Assembly (NCBI GenBank): GCA_017432005.1
Contig: JAFRKA010000001.1
Location: 1-36,753, forward strand
Direction of reading: 5' to 3'
DNA from: Erysipelotrichaceae bacterium
GTDB lineage: Bacteria > Bacillota_I > Bacilli_A > Erysipelotrichales > Erysipelotrichaceae
Length of the DNA stretch: 36,753 nucleotides
The notes beneath the pieces were generated by a model, which searched no databases, had not been told where the DNA came from, and saw only the letters and a list, made by a program, of their open reading frames with translations. Shown here one piece after another: positions 15,421 to 23,769 of the stretch (position 1 is its first letter; each line of letters opens with the position of its first letter). The translations under genes were made by a program, and so were the position numbers.

Positions 15421-16114
15421 ACCGCTGATCGGTATCCCGGCCAAACAGAGAAATCCCAGAGACAATGATCCCTGGCACTATCTTGAGATGGCCGATGACA
15501 TGCGTTATCAGGTCGTGAAGAAAGGCGGACTGGCGATCATGCTGCTGCCGAGTGAAAAAACGCTGGAGTTCAACCAGAACGACTTTGGCGATGACAAGAT
15601 CCTGAGTGAAGAAGAGATCGCTGATCTGAGAAGACAGGTCGATCTGTGCGACGGCATCATCATGCAGGGAGGACTGTATTCCTGTTCCTATGAAGTGGAG
15701 ATAGCCCGCTATGCATTAGAGAAGGATCTGCCGATGATCGGCATCTGTGCCGGTTTCAACAATATCCTTCGAGCCCTGGGTATCAATGTCCGTGAAGACA
15801 AGAGCGGTGCTCACAACATCTTCGATATAAACTACCGTCATCATATAAAAGTCGTAAAGGATTCGCTCTTATACGAATTCACCGGATCCGGTGATTATGA
15901 GGTCAACAGTTTCCATACGATGATCGCTGATCCGGAAGTGGTCGAGACCGTGGCGAAGATCAACGCCTGTTCTGATGACGGACTGGTCGAAGCCTATGAA
16001 GTCGAAGGAAAAAGATTCGTACTGGGCATGAAGTGGCATCCGGAACTGATGGACGGTTCACCGTTGTCAGAGAAGCTGTTCACCAGGTTCGTGGACGAGT
16101 GCCGTAAAAACTGA
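15413..16114 (+). CDS. Gamma-glutamyl-gamma-aminobutyrate hydrolase-like (peptidase C26)
   Basis: The 233-residue class-I glutamine amidotransferase-like enzyme starts MNKPLIGIPAKQRNP. It has QGGLYSCSYEVEIARYAL, the nucleophile elbow PMIGICAGFNNIL (Cys) and GMKWHPELM with the catalytic His and Glu. The PuuD/C26 family hydrolyses gamma-glutamyl amide bonds, as in polyamine or GABA breakdown; the true substrate here is unknown. The ATG at 15413 overlaps the preceding stop and is preferred to an upstream in-frame codon at 15332 that lies inside the YgjV-like gene. The glycogen synthase gene follows after nine bases. Confidence 0.85.
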   Translation: MNKPLIGIPAKQRNPRDNDPWHYLEMADDMRYQVVKKGGLAIMLLPSEKTLEFNQNDFGDDKILSEEEIADLRRQVDLCDGIIMQGGLYSCSYEVEIARYALEKDLPMIGICAGFNNILRALGINVREDKSGAHNIFDINYRHHIKVVKDSLLYEFTGSGDYEVNSFHTMIADPEVVETVAKINACSDDGLVEAYEVEGKRFVLGMKWHPELMDGSPLSEKLFTRFVDECRKN

Positions 16115-16123
16115 GGAACTATC

Positions 16124-17938
16124 ATGAAGATACTATTTGTCACAAGTGAATGTGCACCTTTCTCCAAATCGGGAGGACTGGCCGATGTGGCTTTCTCATT
16201 GCCTCCGGCTTTACAAAAAACAGAAAACGAGATCGAGATCATCACCCCTTTATATAAATGTGTAAAACAGCGTTTTGCGGAAGAGATATCCTACACCGAT
16301 GAGCTGTTCATCGATCTGGGCTACAGACATATGTACTGCGGTCTTTATCGGGGAACGCTGTCCGGTGTACCGGTCTGGTTCATCGACAATGAAGAGATGT
16401 TCGACAGAGACAGGCTGTATGGATACGATGACGACAAACTGCGTTTTGCCTTCTTCTCCAAGGCCGTAATCGATGTGATAGACCGTCTGGACTTCGTACC
16501 GGATATCCTGCACTGCAACGACTGGGAGAGCGCTTTGAGCATCATCTATCTGAAAGATGATCAGGCTTTGCGGGCTGACTACCGCAACATCAAGACCGTC
16601 TTTACGATCCACAATATCGCCTATCAGGGCCAGTACGGAAGAAACGAACTGGAAGATACCTTTGGTCTGGATGAAGGGTGGTATGACGGCGGTCTGGCTT
16701 ATGAATACATGGGCAGACATGACGTCAATCTCATGAAGGGAGCGATGCTGATGGCGGATGCCGTTTCGACTGTCTCTCCGACCTACGCCCGTGAGCTGCA
16801 CACTCCGGCCTTCGGCAAAGGACTGGAAGGCGTATGTGATCTCGTGGAATCGAAGATGTACGGTATCCTGAACGGTATCGACCCCGATCACTATGATCCG
16901 GGAACGGATAAAAGGATCCCTTACAATTTCACGGCCAGAAACAAGCGCGGCAAGGAGAAATGCAAGGAATATATCCAGGAGAAGTTCGGCCTCAAGAAGG
17001 AAAGAAACTGGCCGTTGTTTGCGGTCGTAGCAAGACTCGTCGAACAGAAAGGCGTCGACCTGATCAGTGAACTTATGCCGGAACTGATGAAGAAGGGCAT
17101 CCAGCTGGTCGTCTTCGGTCAGGGCGAGAAACGCTATGTCGATTATTTCAACTGGTGCAAAGAAGAATATGCCGGACAGTTCGGCTTCTCTGATCAGTAT
17201 ACGGAAGAGACGGCGGCAACGATCTTTGCGGGAGCGGACTTCTATCTGATGCCTTCCGCCTTTGAACCGTGCGGTCTTTCCCAGATGATGGCCATGCGCT
17301 ACGGTACAGTACCGATCGTCCATGAGACCGGCGGATTGAGGGATACGGTCAGACCATATTCGGATTTCGACGGTATCGGTGACGGTTTCTCCTTCTCGCA
17401 ATACAACGGGACATCGCTGATGCTGGCGATCGATGAAGCGATCAAGATCTACTTCGCCCAGCAGGACGTCTTTATGATCATCAAAGACCGCTGCATGCGC
17501 AAGGATTTCTCCTGGGACAAATCCGCCCAGACTTATCTCAAGATGTACGGTGATATCTGCGGTCACGGCTATGACCCCAATATCACTTTCAAGGATGCCT
17601 ATGAAGTTCTGGAAGTCGTCTATGGCGATCTCGAAGAGAGGCGCAACAGGTATCTGAAGAAACAGAACGATGATTACGAGTGTGCCTTCCAGATCAGGAT
17701 CGAAGGACCGGGAGAAGGAACGTTCTTCGTGCGTTTCACCAAGGAAGGCATGGAGATGGCACCTTATGACTACAAGGAGGCCGATGCCTTCATTGCGGCG
17801 TCATTCGACAATCTCTACAATATCGCTGTCGGTCAGGTCTCGGCAGACAGGCTGTTCGTCAACGGCCAGCTGAAGGTGGAGGGCAATATCTCCAAGGGAG
17901 CGGAACTGCGCTACCTGCTCAGTAAAGAGAAATACTGA
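16124..17938 (+). CDS. glgA: Glycogen synthase with C-terminal SCP2-like domain
   Basis: The 604-residue protein is a GT5 starch/glycogen synthase of about 480 residues plus a 120-residue tail. The enzyme part has KSGGLADV (K15, ADP-glucose site), HCNDWESAL, TIHNIAYQGQYG, STVSPTYARE, GILNGIDPDHYDP, VVARLVEQKGVD and FEPCGLSQMMAMRYGTVPIV. The tail, from about residue 519, reads like an SCP2 lipid-binding fold: EADAFIAASFDNLYNIAVGQ, then LFVNGQLKVEGNISKG. No glgB, glgC, glgD or glgP gene lies nearby. GAGGAACT precedes the ATG. The substrate follows the family; the tail's role is unknown. Confidence 0.9.
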   Translation: MKILFVTSECAPFSKSGGLADVAFSLPPALQKTENEIEIITPLYKCVKQRFAEEISYTDELFIDLGYRHMYCGLYRGTLSGVPVWFIDNEEMFDRDRLYGYDDDKLRFAFFSKAVIDVIDRLDFVPDILHCNDWESALSIIYLKDDQALRADYRNIKTVFTIHNIAYQGQYGRNELEDTFGLDEGWYDGGLAYEYMGRHDVNLMKGAMLMADAVSTVSPTYARELHTPAFGKGLEGVCDLVESKMYGILNGIDPDHYDPGTDKRIPYNFTARNKRGKEKCKEYIQEKFGLKKERNWPLFAVVARLVEQKGVDLISELMPELMKKGIQLVVFGQGEKRYVDYFNWCKEEYAGQFGFSDQYTEETAATIFAGADFYLMPSAFEPCGLSQMMAMRYGTVPIVHETGGLRDTVRPYSDFDGIGDGFSFSQYNGTSLMLAIDEAIKIYFAQQDVFMIIKDRCMRKDFSWDKSAQTYLKMYGDICGHGYDPNITFKDAYEVLEVVYGDLEERRNRYLKKQNDDYECAFQIRIEGPGEGTFFVRFTKEGMEMAPYDYKEADAFIAASFDNLYNIAVGQVSADRLFVNGQLKVEGNISKGAELRYLLSKEKY

Positions 17939-17939
17939 T

Positions 17940-17961
17940 AAGGCTGCTGAGCAGCCTTTTT
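17940..17961 (+). terminator. Terminator after glgA
   Basis: AAGGCTGC, loop TGA, GCAGCCTT and then TTT, directly after the stop codon. Confidence 0.75.
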
Positions 17962-17972
17962 AGAAGCTGGAG

Positions 17973-17978
17973 TATAAT
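17973..17978 (+). promoter_or_regulatory. -10 box of the GGDEF gene
   Basis: TATAAT lies 13 bases before the ATG at 17992, giving a very short leader with AGGAAAG next to the start codon. Confidence 0.45.
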
Positions 17979-17991
17979 TTAGACAGGAAAG

Positions 17992-19752
17992 ATGGAATAT
18001 CAGTCGGAAAAAAGATCCCTGGGCGGAGCCGGAAAACTCGTTGCGGCTGTGATCCTCACGGCTCTTTTCTCATTGGTGGCGATCGCCTCATTAAGCAGTG
18101 TCATGGGCATCGGCATCATTCCCTATACGGTGATCGATGAGCGTCTAAGCGTCGATGTGAGATACGCTGACGGTACGGATAAACATTACGACAGCAATTA
18201 CTTTTCGCCTGCCCGCTATGGCGATGTCATTGAAATCGATGTACCGCTTAATGCCGGGGAAAAGAAAGACGGCATGGCCCTATGTTTCAACGTCTACAAC
18301 AGTATCGTCGATATCACGACGAAAGATGGCAGGAACATCTATTCATATGGTCATGAACTGTCAGACATCAATCGTCAGATCGGCCATCTGATCGTTTTCA
18401 CAGCGATCCCAGAAGAAGCCTGGGGCTCATCACTTAAGATCACCATCCTGCCGGAAGAAAACAGTTATACGACCTCACTGACCGATGTGTGTCTGATGAA
18501 TGCCATCGATGCCAGACTGTACTCTCTGGTGGGCAATCAGTTCGATCTTTTCATCTTCGTCCCGCTGTGTATCTTTGCGGGCATCGGCATCATCGGCTTC
18601 GGTATCGCCTATCTTCTTGGTTCAAGAAAGATCGAACAGGGTCTCTTCCTGTGCTTCTTCCTTTTCGCCGTGAGCTGCTGGTACATCGGTTTCCAGGGCC
18701 TCTTCTATCTGCTGTCCGACAACACGGAAGCCTGCGCCACGATCGAATACCTGTTCCTGTACCTGCTGATGATCCCGTGCCTGGCTTACATGCGAAGAGA
18801 AAGATTGCCGAAAACTTCGAGGATCATCCTCAGTGTCTTTGAAGCCGTCTTCATCATCATTGCGGCTATTATAATTCCTTTGAATTATTCAATAATACCG
18901 GTCACATTCAGTACTTTCCTCAATCCTTTCAGGATCTTCATGATCATTTCGCTTATCACTGCGATAATCATCCTGTTCATCATCCCGAAAGAGAAACTGG
19001 ATACATCGGAAAAAACACTGCGCTATGGTCTGATCGGGACCTCGCTCTTCGGTATCATGGAGACTGTCAGGGCCATGATCGGCGGTTTCATCGATATATC
19101 GGAAAGCCCATTTCTGAAACGTTTTGTCGATATGAACTTCTCGCGTTTCATGATCCTGGTCTTCCTTTTGTCTTTATTCTTCAGCTATATCCTGAGAGCG
19201 ATGAACACGCTGAAATCGGAGATGGAGAAGAAACAGCTGTCGATCCTGGCTTACAGAGATCTGCTTACAGACATCCCTAACCGTCAGGATTGCGAACGAA
19301 AGGCCAACGCGATGAGTGAAGAGGAAGTCAAAAAGTGTGCCGTGATCTTCCTTGATGCCAACGAACTCAAGAAAGCCAACGATACCTACGGGCACAAGTA
19401 CGGTGATGAACTGCTGATTCAGGTCGGTAAAGCACTGGAATATGCGATGGAAGGTATCAAAGGTTTCTTTGGCCGATACGGCGGTGATGAATATGTGGCC
19501 TGTACCTATGATAGGAACGATGCAGAGAAAGTCTGTGGCAGATTCCACGAATACATCGACCTGATCAACAGGGAAAAACGTCTGCCTTTTGATGTCTCGG
19601 CTGCTGTCGGCACAGTATTTTATGATGAGATAAAAGATATGCTTCCGGAGGAGAATACCTCGACGATCCAGACGATGATCAGAGTTGCCGATGAGAAGAT
19701 GTATCAGAATAAAGTGGAGATGAAAAAGACCAGGAAAGATCTGGGATTTTAA
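17992..19752 (+). CDS. Membrane-bound diguanylate cyclase (7TM-type sensor + GGDEF)
   Basis: The 586-residue protein has an N-terminal membrane helix (about 14-34), an extracellular sensor of about 150 residues, seven hydrophobic segments (about 180-405) and a GGDEF domain (about 420-586). This order fits the 7TMR-DISM sensor class. The active loop is RYGGDEYV (G497-Y501), an allowed variant, preceded by DLLTDIPNRQDCE and VIFLDANELKKANDTYGH. It should make cyclic di-GMP in response to an outside ligand. No RxxD inhibition site is evident. No EAL or PilZ gene is nearby. The amidase gene starts six bases after its stop. Confidence 0.87.
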   Translation: MEYQSEKRSLGGAGKLVAAVILTALFSLVAIASLSSVMGIGIIPYTVIDERLSVDVRYADGTDKHYDSNYFSPARYGDVIEIDVPLNAGEKKDGMALCFNVYNSIVDITTKDGRNIYSYGHELSDINRQIGHLIVFTAIPEEAWGSSLKITILPEENSYTTSLTDVCLMNAIDARLYSLVGNQFDLFIFVPLCIFAGIGIIGFGIAYLLGSRKIEQGLFLCFFLFAVSCWYIGFQGLFYLLSDNTEACATIEYLFLYLLMIPCLAYMRRERLPKTSRIILSVFEAVFIIIAAIIIPLNYSIIPVTFSTFLNPFRIFMIISLITAIIILFIIPKEKLDTSEKTLRYGLIGTSLFGIMETVRAMIGGFIDISESPFLKRFVDMNFSRFMILVFLLSLFFSYILRAMNTLKSEMEKKQLSILAYRDLLTDIPNRQDCERKANAMSEEEVKKCAVIFLDANELKKANDTYGHKYGDELLIQVGKALEYAMEGIKGFFGRYGGDEYVACTYDRNDAEKVCGRFHEYIDLINREKRLPFDVSAAVGTVFYDEIKDMLPEENTSTIQTMIRVADEKMYQNKVEMKKTRKDLGF

Positions 19753-19758
19753 AGGAGA

Positions 19759-20502
19759 ATGATGAAGGGTTTCAGAGTGACACTGGTATGTCCTTTGCCG
19801 CGAAAGGGTTTCGGCAAAAGCGAAAGAAGATGTGACGACGAGATCGTTCAGATGGAAAGATATCTGAAAGAAGCAAGCGGTCAGATCATCGTTTTTCCTG
19901 AAGGCTATATACCGTCTGACAGGACTGGTGAAGTTGAAGCACTGGCAAAACGATACAAACGCTGGATCATCTGCGGCAGTGAAGATCAGGGCGAAAAGAA
20001 AAGTCTCTATACGCTGGTGATCTCTCCTGAGAAAGGTGTAATACAGAAGCACATGAAAACCGCCCTGACGGAAGGCGACAGGAACAATCACGCCGAAGAA
20101 GGCAAGGACATTTCAGCAGTCGATACACCTTTTGGCAAGATCGGTGTCATCCTGTGCTATGAGATGCACTTCCCGGAAGTAGCCAGGATCCTGGGCATCG
20201 AAGGAGCTCAGGTCATGATCAACACGATCGGTACCGGTATGTGGCATGAACAGCAGTTTGATGAATGGACGACACTGGCCAAGGCAAGAGCCATCGAAAA
20301 CAGATGTTTCACTCTCGGGACGACTCATTTCTGTGATCCGATCCCGATGATGTATGCCTATGATCCTCATGGCAAACAGCTTGGTCTGAAACGCAATTTT
20401 GAAGGGATCATGGAAGTCGATATCGATACGGACCTGATCGATGAAAGAGATTATTTCCGTGACAGGAATCCTGAAGCCTATACAAAGATCTGCCAGAAAT
20501 AG
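19759..20502 (+). CDS. Carbon-nitrogen hydrolase (nitrilase superfamily amidase)
   Basis: The 247-residue protein holds the Glu-Lys-Cys triad of the superfamily: VFPEGY (E48), HMKTALTEGDRN (K100) and VILCYEMHFPE (C133). The second conserved Glu is in the last motif. These enzymes cleave amides or carbamoyl groups in the cytosol; length and motifs suggest an omega-amidase/carbamoylase-like member, substrate unknown. AAAGGAGAA precedes tandem ATGs at 19759 and 19762. It follows the GGDEF gene closely and is probably co-transcribed. A 9-base palindrome downstream may end the transcript. Confidence 0.85.
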   Translation: MMKGFRVTLVCPLPRKGFGKSERRCDDEIVQMERYLKEASGQIIVFPEGYIPSDRTGEVEALAKRYKRWIICGSEDQGEKKSLYTLVISPEKGVIQKHMKTALTEGDRNNHAEEGKDISAVDTPFGKIGVILCYEMHFPEVARILGIEGAQVMINTIGTGMWHEQQFDEWTTLAKARAIENRCFTLGTTHFCDPIPMMYAYDPHGKQLGLKRNFEGIMEVDIDTDLIDERDYFRDRNPEAYTKICQK

Positions 20503-20572
20503 GGATACCAGTATACAGCTTTTCAATTATTGTGATAATTGAATTAGCATGTTTGATTTGCTATATTATAAG

Positions 20573-20749
20573 TGATAGTGTGGTTTACGGACCAAAGCGG
20601 AAAAGAGGATGCTACCAACATCCTCTTTTCTTTAGCCTGTCCGTAAATCGAATACTAGTTACTCAAGATCAGATACACGTAATAGATTATTGCTATCACG
20701 TAATATATGATTTCTATTTTTTGCATGATAGTGTGGTTTACGGGCAGGC
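20573..20749 (+). repeat. 18-base direct repeats with an inverted third copy (competing stems)
   Basis: TGATAGTGTGGTTTACGG occurs at 20573-20590 and 20726-20743. Between them GCCTGTCCGTAAA (20635-20647) is the reverse complement of both right ends. It can pair with TTTACGGAC of copy 1 (20584-20592, 9 bases) or with TTTACGGGCAGGC of copy 2 (20737-20749, 13 pairs with one G-U). The two pairings exclude each other. A promoter-like pair would start RNA at copy 1. Confidence 0.6.
20601..20634 (+). terminator. Terminator-like hairpin inside the repeat region
   Basis: AAAAGAGGATG (20601-20611), loop CTACCAA and CATCCTCTTTT (20619-20629) form a perfect 11-base stem followed by CTTT. It sits inside the outer stem formed by the repeats. 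Confidence 0.6.
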
Positions 20750-21006
20750 TTCAGGAGTTTATGATTCATCATCACAAAATATACCCTCCGGCATCATTGT
20801 ATATGAAGAAATGAAGCGAAAAATGCAGATTTTCAGCATTGTTTTTCGTTTATCACGGCGTTCTCATTTTCTCCTGTTTTTTGTCCACATTTGCACATAA
20901 ATGGTGTGGAAAACACGTTAGATTAGTGTGTTTTTAAACTAAAAATATGTCATAATAAATATGTAAAGGGCAATAAATAATTCATATCTGGAGAAAGGAG
21001 GTCTTT

Positions 21007-21240
21007 ATGGCCCTGATTGGCAGTTCGATTAAAAGCAAGTTTACGGGAAACAACGGTATCATTACCGGTATAGACAAGAAGAAACTGACTGTGACGTTTA
21101 CATACGGCGGTAACATCGATGTCCCTTTACAGAAACACGAAGAGCTCTTTTATATGGCTGATGAGACCAGAGACGAGATAAATCAGTTCATCGAAGCTCA
21201 GAAAAAACCAAGGAAACAGAAAGAAGCAGAAAATTTGTAG
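21007..21240 (+). CDS. Hypothetical protein (77 aa), SH3-like
   Basis: I do not recognise this family. The first 50 residues alternate strands and glycine turns (GNNGIITGIDKKKLTVTFTY), suggesting a small SH3/KOW-type barrel. A helical basic tail follows (FIEAQKKPRKQKEAENL). It is soluble and carries no signal. AAAGGAGGT at ideal spacing before the ATG makes translation very likely. The gene stands alone between the structured noncoding stretch and the leaderless glucosidase gene. Nucleic-acid binding would suit the shape but is not shown. Confidence 0.6.
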   Translation: MALIGSSIKSKFTGNNGIITGIDKKKLTVTFTYGGNIDVPLQKHEELFYMADETRDEINQFIEAQKKPRKQKEAENL

Positions 21241-21257
21241 GTGACTACAGATTTTTT

Positions 21258-21263
21258 TATAAT
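21258..21263 (+). promoter_or_regulatory. -10 box for near-leaderless glucosidase mRNA
   Basis: TATAAT is followed by seven bases (ATAACAG) and the ATG at 21271; no Shine-Dalgarno lies upstream of that ATG. Confidence 0.5.
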
Positions 21264-21270
21264 ATAACAG

Positions 21271-22968
21271 ATGAAAATGATGAATAACAGTGAACGTAAC
21301 TGGTGGCATGACGCGGTATTTTATCAGATATATCCGCGCAGTTTTTTTGATTCCGATAATAACGGAAACGGCGATATAAACGGGATCACCGCCAAACTTG
21401 ATTACATAAAGGATCTGGGTGTCGATGCGATCTGGATCTGTCCTTATTTCGTTTCACCTAAAGCCGACAACGGCTATGATGTGACAGACTACCGGGACAT
21501 CGATCCGGATTTCGGGACTCTGGATGACTGGAAGAGGATGTGCGAAGAGATCCATAAGAGAGGCATGCGCCTGTTCATGGATCTGGTGGTCAATCATACT
21601 TCCGATGAACACCCCTGGTTCATCGATGCGGCAAGTGACCGCAACAGCAGATATCATGACTACTATATCTTCCGTGAAGCGAAACACGACGGCAGTGAGC
21701 CTTCCAACTGGATGAGCGTCTTTGGCGGATCGGCCTGGCAATACAATGAGAAGACGGACAGCTATTATTTCCATCTTTTCGCCGTAAAGCAGCCTGATCT
21801 CAACTGGGAGAATCCTAAGGTCACCGATGAGGTGGAAGACATCATCGCCTACTGGGCAGACATGGGAGTCGATGGTTTCCGTCTCGATGCTTTCAACAAT
21901 ATCGACAAGGATCAGAGCTTCCCTGATGTGGAAACGGCAGAAGGTGAGAAGTACGGCTATGCGGGAGAGTATTATGTCTCCCGTCCGGGTGTCGACAGAC
22001 ATATCCATGAACTGTACACAAGACAGCTGGGTCCAAAGGGACTGGTAACGGTCGCTGAGACGTCCTACTGTTCACCTGAAAAAGCCTTGGAATATGCCGC
22101 TCCGGAAAGGGAAGAGTTCGACATGCTGTATCTGTTCGACCTGCTGAACTTCGATCAGGAAGGCTATGACAAATTCTCTCCGCTGCCATTCAGACCGAGC
22201 AATCTGAAAAAAGTACTGGATGAATGGATCAGTACTCTGCATGGCAAGACCTACATGGCACTGTTTCTGGGCAATCATGATCAGTGTCGTCCTTTATCCC
22301 GTTTCGGCGATACCGGAAGATACCGTAATGAAAGCGCCAAGACCCTGGCCAATGCGATGTATTTCACCGAAGGCATACCTTACATCTATCAGGGTGAGGA
22401 ACTGGGACTGCTGAATACGGATTTTGCTTCGATCGATGAGTATCGCGATGTCGAAGTCTTCAATTACTGGTATGATCAGGTCAGCATTAAAGGTGAAGAT
22501 GAACAGAAGGTCCTGAAGCTTCTGCGGGAAAGAAGCAGGGATACTTCAAGATCGCCGATCCCGTGGAATGATGAGGAATACGGCGGATTCTCGAAACATG
22601 AACCGTGGATCAGACTGGGTTCACAATACAAGACCGTCAATGTCGAAGCACAGGAGAAAGATCCTGATTCAGTACTCAATTTCTATCGTGAACTGCTGAA
22701 AGTCAGACATGAATATGTGCAGATACTCAAAGGTGATCTGATCTGGATCGATTTAGACAGCGATGAACATATCAGCTATGTCAGAAAAAATGATGATGGC
22801 ATCCTGATCTCACTGAACAACTTTACAAAGGAAGATGTGACAGTCAAGATACCGGAAGACATAAGCGGACTGAAAGTGCTTTTGAGCAATTACCACCGAA
22901 GTGATATCGAAGATGAGACCATCGTTTTAAGACCGTGGGAATGTCTGTGCCTGGGAAAAAAACGATGA
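21271..22968 (+). CDS. GH13 alpha-glucosidase / oligo-1,6-glucosidase
   Basis: The 565-residue enzyme opens WWHDAVFYQIYPRSFFDSD and carries all GH13 regions: DLVVNHTSDEHPWF, GFRLDAFN (nucleophile D206), VTVAETS (acid E263) and LGNHDQCR (D337). It resembles the intracellular oligo-1,6-glucosidase/alpha-glucosidase subgroup (GH13_31-like) that releases glucose from isomalto- or malto-oligosaccharides. No signal peptide is present, so it acts in the cytosol. Its TGA overlaps the ATG of the HAD gene, coupling the two. Expression appears leaderless. Confidence 0.9.
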   Translation: MKMMNNSERNWWHDAVFYQIYPRSFFDSDNNGNGDINGITAKLDYIKDLGVDAIWICPYFVSPKADNGYDVTDYRDIDPDFGTLDDWKRMCEEIHKRGMRLFMDLVVNHTSDEHPWFIDAASDRNSRYHDYYIFREAKHDGSEPSNWMSVFGGSAWQYNEKTDSYYFHLFAVKQPDLNWENPKVTDEVEDIIAYWADMGVDGFRLDAFNNIDKDQSFPDVETAEGEKYGYAGEYYVSRPGVDRHIHELYTRQLGPKGLVTVAETSYCSPEKALEYAAPEREEFDMLYLFDLLNFDQEGYDKFSPLPFRPSNLKKVLDEWISTLHGKTYMALFLGNHDQCRPLSRFGDTGRYRNESAKTLANAMYFTEGIPYIYQGEELGLLNTDFASIDEYRDVEVFNYWYDQVSIKGEDEQKVLKLLRERSRDTSRSPIPWNDEEYGGFSKHEPWIRLGSQYKTVNVEAQEKDPDSVLNFYRELLKVRHEYVQILKGDLIWIDLDSDEHISYVRKNDDGILISLNNFTKEDVTVKIPEDISGLKVLLSNYHRSDIEDETIVLRPWECLCLGKKR

Positions 22969-23738
22969 AGTATTTCTTTTTTGACATCGATGGAACACTG
23001 ACGGATATCCATACCGGCAAGCTGGTAGAAAGCGGCATCGAAACATTGAGGAAGCTGGAAGCCAAAGGCCACTTCGTGGCCATCGCGACCGGCAGGGCCT
23101 ACTACAAGACCGCTGATATCGCCAGGCAAGCGGGCATCCGCAATTATGTCTGCAACGGCGGAGCGGGTCTTGTCATTAATGATGAACTGGTGAAGAATGC
23201 TCCACTGGACCGGGAGAAGATCCTGAAGATCATTCATGAAGCTGATGAACTGGGATACGGGATCCTGATCGCTACCGGTGACAGTTGTGATGTCCTGATG
23301 AGAGATGAGCGGTTCATCGAACAGGTCGGCAAAAGAAGAGAAGAGACGAACTATATCCTGAAGCCGGATCTGAAGTTTGAAGATATCGATGATTTCTATA
23401 AAGTCTATATCTCAATGAGGAAGGATGAGGAAAGAAAACTGCGCAACTTCGATCTGCTGGGACATATAAGGATGGATACGCCTTACTTCTGGTATCAGCA
23501 CGATCACAAGGACAAAGGGATCTGCGATATGGTGGAGTATCTGAAAGGTGATATCCATGATGTCGTCGTCTTCGGTGACGGTGAGAACGATGTGGTCATG
23601 TTCAGGAAGGAGTGGCTGTGTATCGCCATGGGCAACGGCGACAGCAGACTCTTAGAGAAAGCCGACTATGTGACGGCTGCTTCCGAGGATGACGGTATCC
23701 GCAAAGCCTGCCTGCATTACGGATTCATAGATGAATAA
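22965..23738 (+). CDS. HAD-family phosphatase, Cof-type
   Basis: The 257-residue Cof/YbiV-type haloacid dehalogenase-like hydrolase shows DIDGTL (D7, D9), the TGRAYY motif II region and VVFGDGENDVVMF (motif IV), with a C2 cap between. Such enzymes dephosphorylate sugar phosphates and similar metabolites. The ATG at 22965 overlaps the glucosidase stop in ATGA, so an upstream in-frame codon at 22935 is rejected. Coupling to a glucosidase hints at a sugar phosphate substrate. A bidirectional hairpin starts at its stop codon. Confidence 0.87.
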   Translation: MKYFFFDIDGTLTDIHTGKLVESGIETLRKLEAKGHFVAIATGRAYYKTADIARQAGIRNYVCNGGAGLVINDELVKNAPLDREKILKIIHEADELGYGILIATGDSCDVLMRDERFIEQVGKRREETNYILKPDLKFEDIDDFYKVYISMRKDEERKLRNFDLLGHIRMDTPYFWYQHDHKDKGICDMVEYLKGDIHDVVVFGDGENDVVMFRKEWLCIAMGNGDSRLLEKADYVTAASEDDGIRKACLHYGFIDE

Positions 23739-23766
23739 AAGACTTGCGATGATCGCAAGTCTTTTT
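23737..23766. terminator. Bidirectional terminator between HAD and DUF4349 genes
   Basis: AAAAGACTTGCGA, loop TGA, TCGCAAGTCTTTT. The 13-base perfect stem lies between converging genes. Confidence 0.85.
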
Positions 23767-23769
23767 GGG

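Larger units (their letters stand above)
20503..21006. other. 504-base noncoding stretch with repeats and hairpins
   Basis: No convincing gene is present. It holds a palindrome TTCAATTAT-TGTG-ATAATTGAA (20522-20543) after the amidase gene, a promoter-like pair TTGAAT/TATATT (20539-20567, 17-base spacer), the direct and inverted repeats listed separately, a terminator-like hairpin, an AT-rich section and the AAAGGAGGT ribosome binding site of the 77-residue gene. Confidence 0.6.

Noticed and set aside
16250..17566. 438-residue open frame on the minus strand
   Set aside because: It lies wholly opposite glgA, has no ribosome site and no recognisable motif; the plus-strand gene has all its family motifs.
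19174..20091. 305-residue minus-strand frame
   Set aside because: Crosses the GGDEF and amidase genes in antisense and has no motif.
20532..20900. 122-residue frame in the noncoding stretch
   Set aside because: No ribosome site, crosses the direct repeats (DSVVYG appears twice because of them) and reads like chance hydrophobic sequence.
20881..20913. Two DnaA-box-like 9-mers (TTGTCCACA and reverse TTTTCCACA)
   Set aside because: Each has one mismatch to TTATCCACA; only two copies, no dnaA, dnaN or AT-rich unwinding cluster, and they form a simple stem-loop.
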